From a virus, in IMG/VR virus record IMGVR_UViG_3300037493_005407, positions 1 through 64,000 of that record: a DNA stretch of 64,000 nucleotides. One strand, given 5' to 3'. The position numbers were made by a program, and so were the translations under genes. Shown here piece after piece: positions 44,535 to 51,761 of the stretch; position 1 is the stretch's first letter; each line of letters opens with the position of its first letter. The notes below the pieces were generated by a model that searched no databases, was not told the origin of the DNA, and was given only the letters and a program-made list of their open reading frames with translations.

Positions 44535-44563
44535 CGTCGATGTTTACGGACCCCTAGGGTCCG

Positions 44564-44592
44564 ACACGCGAAAGCGTGCTGTTCTTTTGCTT
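44564..44592 (+). terminator. Intrinsic terminator
   Basis: CACGC-GAAA-GCGTG hairpin with a stable GNRA-type loop followed by CTGTTCTTTTG. A second hairpin GGACCC-CTA-GGGTCC lies just before it. Confidence 0.7.
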
Positions 44593-44611
44593 CCAAAAAT
44601 ACCCGGGGATC

Positions 44612-44628
44612 TTGGTAAAAGAATATGA
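44612..44628 (+). promoter_or_regulatory. Phage promoter-like element, copy 7
   Basis: CTTGGTAAAAGAATATGAAG, 53 bases before the start at 44681. Confidence 0.6.
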
Positions 44629-44680
44629 AGACAAACCACACGCTGCACATGCTGCAGCTAAACCATCCAAGGAGTCAAAC

Positions 44681-44917
44681 ATGTTCAAGAAATTGGTCGA
44701 AGAAGCTGGTAAAGAAGTTGCGGTAAACGTCGGATTCGGCGGGTTCACGGTATTTATCGCGTTCTGCGTCGGAGCCTGGATCGGGTCCATCGCGCAGGAG
44801 AGAGACGAAGCCCGTCGCGATGCAGCACGTGCTCGCGCCGATAAGGCCGAGGCTGAGCGCCGTGCGGCACCGGTCGCTGAGCCGGTCGCCGAAAAGAAGG
44901 AGAAGAAGAGCGCATAG
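44681..44917 (+). CDS. MFKKLVE membrane protein 2
   Basis: 78 aa, AAGGAG before ATG. MFKKLVEEAGKEVAVNVGFG, one membrane segment (FGGFTVFIAFCVGAWIGSIA, about 19-38), then an Ala/Arg/Glu helix and Lys-rich tail. Shares start and unit layout with 44304 and with the 18-aa peptide at 4710. Confidence 0.7.
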   Translation: MFKKLVEEAGKEVAVNVGFGGFTVFIAFCVGAWIGSIAQERDEARRDAARARADKAEAERRAAPVAEPVAEKKEKKSA

Positions 44918-44944
44918 CTCTCTCCGCAAAGTCCCAACATAGGC

Positions 44945-44991
44945 AGACACCTAACGGTGTGCTGTCTCTTTTGCTTTCTTTTTTGTTTGAC
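44945..44991 (+). terminator. Intrinsic terminator
   Basis: AGACACC-TAAC-GGTGT-GCTGTCT hairpin followed by CTTTTGCTTTCTTTTTT. Confidence 0.75.
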
Positions 44992-44997
44992 CATAAC

Positions 44998-45013
44998 GTT
45001 TTAATACGTTACT
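44998..45013 (+). promoter_or_regulatory. Palindromic operator-like site
   Basis: AACGT-TTTAAT-ACGTT inverted repeat about 40 bases before the 232-aa gene, where a promoter would be expected. Protein-binding role is inferred. Confidence 0.3.
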
Positions 45014-45054
45014 GCTTAATAAACGCAGTTTTTACCATCTAAGAGGAGAGAAGG

Positions 45055-45753
45055 ATGCTCGCGATGCGACACAAACCGTTCTTTATCCCGGCCTCCATCG
45101 TTGGAAAATTTCAAACATGCTGTATCTCTGAGGGCTCCGATGTGTGCGGAGGTGACGCCTGCGACGAGGTTGTTGCCACCCTAAAGGACGGAACTGTTTT
45201 GCGAATTCCCGTTTGCTCAAGCAATGAGCACCAGCGCGTAGCGGTCGCCGCCAAGCGGCAGCTCGAGCAGGGGATTGCTCCCGAAGACATCGAAGACGTG
45301 ATCTGGGAGTGGATGTTCATCCAGCCCCCGGAGCGCTCAGAAAAATGCAAGCTACCAAGCTGGCGCGTTTATCTCTCTCAGCAGTCTGTCCCACCCGTTA
45401 TCGAAATTCCCAAGCAAAAGAAAATCATCTCGTCTGTCCAAGCCGCCGCGCCCCGGGTCATAAAAGAGGCGATGGTTGGCTGGCAGTGGATCGAAGATAT
45501 TAACAAGTGGATGTCAGTCACCGGGGAGATTGTCCCGGTTCACAAGCTCAGCAACCCTGAGCTCATCGCGACTGCGATTGCCATCAAGGAAGCGAACGGC
45601 GTAACGCGCCGCTCCGTGTGGGTGAAGGACCTCATCGCACCAGCGGAGGAGTACCGCTGGCCTGCTGGATCTCTAAAGGTGGGTGTGGAGCTGGCCGGGG
45701 ACAAGCTCGACGACTTCAAGGACAGCGCAGCCGACCGAGGACTTTTACGGTAA
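45055..45753 (+). CDS. Hypothetical 232-aa protein
   Basis: 232 aa, AGGAGAGAAGG before ATG (a second ATG 9 bases on is possible). N-terminal Cys cluster (FQTCCISEGSDVCGGDACDE), middle helical region, and a C-terminal module WIEDINKWMSVTGEIVPVHK with NPELIATAIAIKEANG resembling a small domain found in several phage miniproteins. Rightward, flanked by terminators on both sides. Confidence 0.65.
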   Translation: MLAMRHKPFFIPASIVGKFQTCCISEGSDVCGGDACDEVVATLKDGTVLRIPVCSSNEHQRVAVAAKRQLEQGIAPEDIEDVIWEWMFIQPPERSEKCKLPSWRVYLSQQSVPPVIEIPKQKKIISSVQAAAPRVIKEAMVGWQWIEDINKWMSVTGEIVPVHKLSNPELIATAIAIKEANGVTRRSVWVKDLIAPAEEYRWPAGSLKVGVELAGDKLDDFKDSAADRGLLR

Positions 45754-45758
45754 AGATA

Positions 45759-45785
45759 GGGGTGGTGCTGCCACCCCTTTCTTTT
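45759..45785. terminator. Bidirectional terminator between convergent genes
   Basis: GGGGTGG-TGCTG-CCACCCC followed by TTTCTTTT (rightward). It separates the 232-aa gene from the convergent structural operon. Confidence 0.85.
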
Positions 45786-45789
45786 GGTC

Positions 45790-46665
45790 CTAGGCGTTGG
45801 TGGTGATGAAGGTCAGAGTGGAGACGATGCGGTCTTCACACCAGTACGCGAGCTGCGCACGGCCACCGTCTGTTGGGCCGCTGGCGAGGTTAGGAGTGCT
45901 GAAGGTGAAGGTCGAACCGTCCGCAGCGAAGGCCGTGAAAAGACAGTCCGCGCCACCAGCCGTCAGCTTGACGCCATTGCCGGCGCCGCCAGTAAGAGCT
46001 GTCGCAGCCTGGAGAGCGACGTTGCCGGCGCCGTTGCCCCCGACCACCGCGTACAGGGTGTTCGGGAATGCAGTGTTGATAGCTCCCGCCACCAGCGTCG
46101 CAGTGTGCGCAGCGCCATGGAAGTCGACTGTGTACGTGATCCGGTCGGGCACGGTGGCATCGTGTGCATGCGTACAAGCTAGGACGCCAGCATCCGCGGA
46201 GTCGATGACGACGATGGTGAAGTTGTTGCCGTTGGCACCGGGGAGCATCGAGCGTACGGTGACCGTGGTGTTAGCAACAGCGCCTGCAGCCGTCAGCACC
46301 GCGCTGGCGAACGTGTTCTGACCAGCCAGGTGCACGCCCTTGGCCACGATGCCCGTCTCACCGCCGATGGTGATGGAACCCACGGAAGTAGTGTAGATAT
46401 CCGGCTGACCGTGGACACCCACGTAGGCGTCACCGAACACGTCGATACCTTCCGTGGTGAAGTCGCCTCCGGCGATGACACCGTAGTTGCCGTCTTCGAA
46501 CGCACGGAACTGCGACGCCATGCGCTTCAGGACGTCATTTTCGAGGTCGAGCGTTACGCTCGTTCCGGCTGCAACGGTATGGACAGTCTTACCCGTCGCA
46601 GGATGCGGATCCTGGAAGGTGAAAGACGGGCTAGTGCTGTACGAGGTCACGGTAATCTTCGGCAT
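45790..46665 (-). CDS. Fibre/decoration-type structural protein
   Basis: 291 aa, AGGAGAT before ATG. Beta-rich, low-charge, Gly/Ala/Thr-rich. Residues about 140-235 contain one copy of a repeated module (SMLPGANGNNFTIVVIDSAD ... ALQAATALTGGAG) that occurs three times in the next gene. Likely trimeric tail fibre, whisker or head decoration; receptor role unproven. Confidence 0.65.
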   Translation of the reverse strand: MPKITVTSYSTSPSFTFQDPHPATGKTVHTVAAGTSVTLDLENDVLKRMASQFRAFEDGNYGVIAGGDFTTEGIDVFGDAYVGVHGQPDIYTTSVGSITIGGETGIVAKGVHLAGQNTFASAVLTAAGAVANTTVTVRSMLPGANGNNFTIVVIDSADAGVLACTHAHDATVPDRITYTVDFHGAAHTATLVAGAINTAFPNTLYAVVGGNGAGNVALQAATALTGGAGNGVKLTAGGADCLFTAFAADGSTFTFSTPNLASGPTDGGRAQLAYWCEDRIVSTLTFITTNA

Positions 46666-46705
46666 AGGAGATCTCCTTTCACAGGGTTTTCAGGGGAAGT
46701 ATACG

Positions 46706-48856
46706 TCAGGCAATCGCCGGCAACGACAGCGTGGCAACGCCAATGTGATCGCGGTACACGATGTTGACCATTTCGCCCGCGGCGCTGTTCGTGAGCGCTG
46801 GGGCATCGAATGTGACGATGCCGCCGGCAGTGAACGCCGTGATGGTGCAGATGGTACCTGCAACGCAGATGACTGGGGTTCCCACAGTCGGAGCGCCGGT
46901 AAAGCTGGTGTACGCCTGCAGCGCGACGTTGCCGAGGCCCGTACCGCCCGCAGTCACAACGACGCTGGCCAGGAGGTGCGGATCAGCGTCGATGAGGATC
47001 TTCACCGCCGCCGCTGTCGGAGTCGCACCACCCAAGTTGATGTCGATGTAGGTTACCCCAATGCTGGTGGAGTGCGTCACAGCCGCGCCGCCAACGCCGC
47101 TGTCTACAACGCGAACACGGAAAGTCAGACCGTATTCACCGGGTAGAAGTGACTGGATACGGAGGCTGTTATTATCCCCGCCGTCGTAGTCACCAACGTC
47201 GGCGTACGCGAAGCCCGTACCGGTATCCCAGCCAGCTTCGAGCTCAATCACAACACCAGTCGCACCCGCCACTGAGATGTCGTCTTGTTCACAGCGTGCG
47301 ATGGCCGGGTAAATGGCACCACCGGTCATAATCTGCAGGGGCATCGTGGCAACACCGTTTTGGCATCCGAATGCCAGTTCAACCGTGGTACCCGTAAGCG
47401 AGGTCGGCGGAAGATCGAAGGTAATCACACCAGCAGCGGTGTAACCAGTGATGGTGCAGTTTACGCCACCGATTGTGATCCAGGGGCTTGTCAGCTGCGC
47501 CGTAATGGGAGCACCTACGAACCGCGTTGCCACCTGCTCGACCACCGTACCTGCGCCCGTGCCACCTGCGGTCAGGACGTAATTGGCTGCCAAGTACGCG
47601 TCTAGTGCCCACGCTCCAACGATGTCGTTCGGAGTAACCGTTGCACCGCCGAGGTCGATGCTGATGACATAGTCGAGACTCGTGTGGGTGTAGGTAATCG
47701 CAAGACCACCGGCGTCCGAGTCCACCACCTCGATGGTGTTGTAGTTACCCGCGTTGCCCGGCAGAAGGGCGCGGATGTGGAGGCTGTTGTTCTCTGGTAC
47801 GCTGTAGTCGCCAATGTCCGCGGACGCAAACCCCGAGCCATCGAGCGAATTGATGACCTTCATAACAAGGCCAGTTTCCGATGTCCGGCTGATGGGATTT
47901 TTGCTGACATACTCGATTCGAGGAGCAGTCATTCCCACGTCCCCGATACGCGTTGCGACATTGGCAAATGCCTCTTGGCCATCCGACATGAGGGAGATCT
48001 GAACGGCACTTCCCGCGTTCCACATCGTGTAGTCGTAAAGGTCTGGGTCATCGAGGCTCGTTACTGGAGCGCTGAAGTTGACTAGGATGTAGTCGTTAGC
48101 TGCCGGAGCTGGCCATGAGTAGTTGTACCATGCGCGGATCTCTGCCGTAATGCCAGCGACCGTGACAGTAGCGCCGAGTCCGGTACCGTTCGCGAACAGC
48201 GTGGGACCCTGCACAACGGGATCCGACGCCCCGGTACCCAGAATGGTCGCGGTAAACAGCACGCGGATAGTCTCATCTGCATTGAGCGCGGTTCTAAGCG
48301 TCGCAGCGTCCGGAGTTGCGCCACCAAGATCGATCGTGATGATCTTGTTAACCGTATCGATGCTGAGCGCAACACCGCCACCGGCGTCGTCAGTGACTTC
48401 CACCGACCACTCGTTGGCCCAGTGGCCCGGGCTGTTTGCGGTAAGACGCAAGGTGCTGTTGACCGACATGGTGGCATCACCAATGTCCGCATAACCAAAC
48501 GTCTGTCCCTGCAGCGCGTCGCGGCAGAGAATCATGAGCGAGCCGGTTGGCTGGGAGTGCATACCATGCGCGACATCGATGAAGTTCTTGTCGACGCCAA
48601 TGATCTTCATGCCGCTCGCATGTTCGTCAGCCCAGCTCGGCGTGCCCGTAGCCGGCGTCAGCGTGAACGTGCATTTGCCTGATTCGAAGTAGCTGTTGAG
48701 GGTGGGGGAGACACGCTCCAGCTGACCGTCGGAGATGTCTTTGGTCTCCGTAGTACCAGCGGCGATAACCATAACGAACAGTCCTTCCGTGGGGAAGGAA
48801 TCCTGCAGTACCAGGGTAGGCTTCCCCGCAGGGACCGTGACAGTCAGTTTCAACAT
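46706..48856 (-). CDS. Large repeat-containing fibre/adhesin-type protein
   Basis: 716 aa, AGGAGG before ATG. Three internal modules share L-LPG...V-VVDSD-GG ... I-I-LGGATPT (about residues 138-195, 360-415 and 585-640), each followed by VTAGGTGxGxVxxQ and a beta domain. Opening MLKLTVTVPAGKPTLVLQDS parallels MPKITVTSYSTSPSFTFQDP of the neighbour. Typical of elongated surface fibres. Confidence 0.7.
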   Translation of the reverse strand: MLKLTVTVPAGKPTLVLQDSFPTEGLFVMVIAAGTTETKDISDGQLERVSPTLNSYFESGKCTFTLTPATGTPSWADEHASGMKIIGVDKNFIDVAHGMHSQPTGSLMILCRDALQGQTFGYADIGDATMSVNSTLRLTANSPGHWANEWSVEVTDDAGGGVALSIDTVNKIITIDLGGATPDAATLRTALNADETIRVLFTATILGTGASDPVVQGPTLFANGTGLGATVTVAGITAEIRAWYNYSWPAPAANDYILVNFSAPVTSLDDPDLYDYTMWNAGSAVQISLMSDGQEAFANVATRIGDVGMTAPRIEYVSKNPISRTSETGLVMKVINSLDGSGFASADIGDYSVPENNSLHIRALLPGNAGNYNTIEVVDSDAGGLAITYTHTSLDYVISIDLGGATVTPNDIVGAWALDAYLAANYVLTAGGTGAGTVVEQVATRFVGAPITAQLTSPWITIGGVNCTITGYTAAGVITFDLPPTSLTGTTVELAFGCQNGVATMPLQIMTGGAIYPAIARCEQDDISVAGATGVVIELEAGWDTGTGFAYADVGDYDGGDNNSLRIQSLLPGEYGLTFRVRVVDSGVGGAAVTHSTSIGVTYIDINLGGATPTAAAVKILIDADPHLLASVVVTAGGTGLGNVALQAYTSFTGAPTVGTPVICVAGTICTITAFTAGGIVTFDAPALTNSAAGEMVNIVYRDHIGVATLSLPAIA

Positions 48857-48922
48857 CTCAATTCCTCCTGGAAAGAGTTCGGTTTTGTCGGGAAAAGTAT
48901 AGGATGCAGAACACGCAGTAAT

Positions 48923-50440
48923 TTAGGCGCCCATCACTACGCGCAGACTTTTTACTGCGGCCATCAAGGGGGTGACAGTCGTGTTGAATCCCGCCAGAGC
49001 AGGAGCCATCGCAGGACCAGAAGGTCCCCACGTAGTTGTGTGTGTATGCGAGTCTAAGAGGGTAATGAGCTGCGTCATCAGCGTCTGCCACTTTAGGAAT
49101 AGCATCGCCCAGTCAGTAGGCGGATTCAACGCCGCTTCAGCGTAAGGACCCGGAGCAACACACCCAAGACCAATAGAGTCTGGTTTAAGAGAGTTGAGGC
49201 TGACAGTCGATACTACGCCAGGCTGCTTGGGGTCACTACCTAGGATCACCGCGCCATTATAAACATAAACCTTATAGCCAGGTATCGCAGAGGGAATCGC
49301 GCTGTCTTTGGGGTTACCCACCATGATCACATAGCTGCCATTCACGCAGCGTAATTCTGCAGCGTTGTTTGTGGGTAGAGCATCCGCAGGTGTACCACCC
49401 AATATAGTTATGTTCTGTTGCCCGCCAACACTCTTTAGGTCATGCCGTCCGATGGTCTTATTCGAATCTACGCCGACGGTGGTCGTAGCAACATTCTGGA
49501 CAGCTTGAGTGACGTCACCGGCGACATTGAGCGTTTTGTTATTGCCGATCCATTCACGCTTCTCTCCTTGAATACGGCGTACGACATTGCCACCAATGTT
49601 CTCCCGCCGCTCTCCCGCCCCCGTAATGTTCACACCTTTTTCACCGAAGATTTCTACGTAACCATCTGGAGATATTTTGATTTCTGCGTAGGTCTTTGAG
49701 GCATCAGGAGAGGTCACCTTCATGCTGAAGATACGCCCCTCGTCCCCGATGTCCAAGTGAAACGTAGGCTGTCCCTTTTCGTTTAGCTGATCAGCAGATC
49801 CACGTAACGACAGCGTGTGTCTTCCATTCTTGTTCTCAATCTTGAGCTCACCAAAAGAAGAGAAGTGCTCGAAGTTCTCACAGATTATACGTACTAGATT
49901 GTGCTGACCAAGACACATCACCTGCGCATTTTCACTGCCATACAGCTGCGCAAATTTCCCGCGCTTCGTAGCAAGGTAACTGCCATCAGGGTTAACCAGG
50001 CACACGTCACCTGGGAGCATCCCCTTTGGCGTCATCGCTGAACGAAAAGTTCCTGACGTACCTGTAGGTGTAGAACCTTCACCGACATCCATGGCGGTAA
50101 AGTCGGGCGCTACGTCCGGAGCTTCCAGCCGTGCGACAGCGTCTTTATCCAGAACACCGTCGATGTACGGAAAACCGAGTGTGAAATCTACGATGACCGC
50201 GGTGCTTGCGCTGAGAACTACGTGTTCTCCGGGGTATGACTTCTTACGGGGAATACCCGGTATTCTCCTACCAGAGTCTCCTGCGACGCGCTTATTGCCT
50301 TCTGTTGAAACGGTGTACGTATCCGAGCTCTCATCATACTCGAGGATACTTCCAAATGCTTTACCCGTAGGCATGTAGTCGCCAGACATGGCGACGTTTC
50401 CGCGTACGAGATCTTTTCTTTTGATGTGAGAGTCTCCCAT
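48923..50440 (-). CDS. Baseplate spike / central puncturing protein
   Basis: 505 aa. N-terminal OB-fold-like part (KAFGSILEYDESSDTYTVST...), middle beta region, then a run of short strands typical of a trimeric beta-helix (EIKISPDGYVEIFGEKGVNITGAG through NKTLNVAGDVTQAVQNVATT). Matches gp5/gpV-type spike architecture. Position next to sheath and tube genes supports this. Confidence 0.65.
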   Translation of the reverse strand: MGDSHIKRKDLVRGNVAMSGDYMPTGKAFGSILEYDESSDTYTVSTEGNKRVAGDSGRRIPGIPRKKSYPGEHVVLSASTAVIVDFTLGFPYIDGVLDKDAVARLEAPDVAPDFTAMDVGEGSTPTGTSGTFRSAMTPKGMLPGDVCLVNPDGSYLATKRGKFAQLYGSENAQVMCLGQHNLVRIICENFEHFSSFGELKIENKNGRHTLSLRGSADQLNEKGQPTFHLDIGDEGRIFSMKVTSPDASKTYAEIKISPDGYVEIFGEKGVNITGAGERRENIGGNVVRRIQGEKREWIGNNKTLNVAGDVTQAVQNVATTTVGVDSNKTIGRHDLKSVGGQQNITILGGTPADALPTNNAAELRCVNGSYVIMVGNPKDSAIPSAIPGYKVYVYNGAVILGSDPKQPGVVSTVSLNSLKPDSIGLGCVAPGPYAEAALNPPTDWAMLFLKWQTLMTQLITLLDSHTHTTTWGPSGPAMAPALAGFNTTVTPLMAAVKSLRVVMGA

Positions 50441-50476
50441 GCCACCAAGTGTAACACAGGAGCTAGGAGGAGAGTA

Positions 50477-51250
50477 CTAAGCGTTGTCGCCGAAACCAGT
50501 TACCCAACCGGTAGAGGCGTCGTTCCCTGCAGTCATCGCGCCGACGTTGGAATCGGTAAACCCGATCATCGCGTCCAGCGTCTGGCGCTGCAGCGGTGTC
50601 TCGCCGAGGAGAGCCACTGGAGAGAAGGGGAATAGGCGGTCGCACAACCCGCTCACATCCTCGAGCACCATGTTCTGACCCGCCGTAAACCCGAGGGTGT
50701 ACATCTGGATCATGCAGAGCTCGCAGTAGAACGCGCCGAGCATCTCGTCCGCCTTGTCCTTGAACATGATGCCCAAGCCAAACGGTACGTAGTAGAGCTC
50801 GGAATCCAGGTTGATGTAGAAGGTGCTGTTCACCGTTCCACCACCCGTCGGGACAACCGGGTCTCCGAAGTTCTCAACCGACAGGCCCGTCGCCACTGCG
50901 TTGTGATAGAGCACACGCAGCAGGTTGCGGCCGTTGGTCAGAAGCCGGCCTACGCGCCACGTCGATTGGCTTTTGCCGCTGACGTAGAACGTACGCCCGG
51001 AGCCGATGGCCATCATGGGCTGGGTCGGCTTCTGCGAGGTGACTTGGAAAGTCTGCAGCATACCGATGGCCAAGAGACTGGAGACACCCGTCGTCTCGGC
51101 CTGATTTGCATCAGAGAACCGCGGAGGACCCGCGAGCACCAGCGTATCTTCAGGATGCGCCGATGAGTACGCGGCGTTGTCCATCAGACGTTCAACGTTA
51201 TTCCCCTGTACCTGCCAGGTGGAAATACCTTTGGTTACCTTGAGCGCCAT
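50477..51250 (-). CDS. Tail tube candidate
   Basis: 257 aa, AGGAATAGAT before ATG. Mixed beta structure starting MALKVTKGISTWQVQGNN, with GLGIMFKDKADEMLGAFYCE and MYTLGFTAGQNMVLEDVSG. Placed two genes after the sheath, where tube genes are usual. Not identifiable by motif, so tentative; it could be another structural protein. Confidence 0.5.
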   Translation of the reverse strand: MALKVTKGISTWQVQGNNVERLMDNAAYSSAHPEDTLVLAGPPRFSDANQAETTGVSSLLAIGMLQTFQVTSQKPTQPMMAIGSGRTFYVSGKSQSTWRVGRLLTNGRNLLRVLYHNAVATGLSVENFGDPVVPTGGGTVNSTFYINLDSELYYVPFGLGIMFKDKADEMLGAFYCELCMIQMYTLGFTAGQNMVLEDVSGLCDRLFPFSPVALLGETPLQRQTLDAMIGFTDSNVGAMTAGNDASTGWVTGFGDNA

Positions 51251-51263
51251 ATCTATTCCTCCG

Positions 51264-51761
51264 TCAGCTCTTCATGAAGGGGCTGAGCGCCAATGTTCCT
51301 AGCATGCCAGCATTTCCGACATTACCGACAGTCCTGCCCTTATTGTAGGCGCCTGCGGCACCCTGGGCCACGTTCTTGGTATCTGTGCCGAACATGCCCT
51401 TAAAGAACCCACCGACTCTGTTTCCCATCGTCGGAGCTGCAGCACCCGGGGTCTTTGCCATGTAACCAGTTGGCATGTTAGCCACGCGCCCTGGAACATT
51501 CGCTACACCCCGCGCCATGTTTCCGACGCCGCTAACCGCTTTGCCGGCCAGGTTCCCAATTCCACTGACCGCTTTACCTGCAAGTGACCCCAGCCCTTTT
51601 GCGGCCATCCCCAAAAGTCCGGCCTCTTTCTGTATCCACTCAGCCTCTTCAGCTGAAAGACCAGCGGATTTAAGAAAGTCCTGCACAGCAGGCTCGGGGA
51701 AGCCAAGTCTGTGCAGGGCTGTTACTTGCCCGACGTAGTAGGCCGCGGTCTTCTGCATCAC
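51264..51761 (-). CDS. KTA-start Gly/Ala-rich virion protein
   Basis: 165 aa, ATGA overlap with the sheath gene. MMQKTAAYYVGQVTALHRLG then FPEPAVQDFLKSAGLSAEEA is a helical tag; the rest is repeats of G-(L/N/V)-GxLAGKAVSG and disordered Gly/Ala/Asn. Probably a minor virion protein. Confidence 0.65.
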   Translation of the reverse strand: MMQKTAAYYVGQVTALHRLGFPEPAVQDFLKSAGLSAEEAEWIQKEAGLLGMAAKGLGSLAGKAVSGIGNLAGKAVSGVGNMARGVANVPGRVANMPTGYMAKTPGAAAPTMGNRVGGFFKGMFGTDTKNVAQGAAGAYNKGRTVGNVGNAGMLGTLALSPFMKS

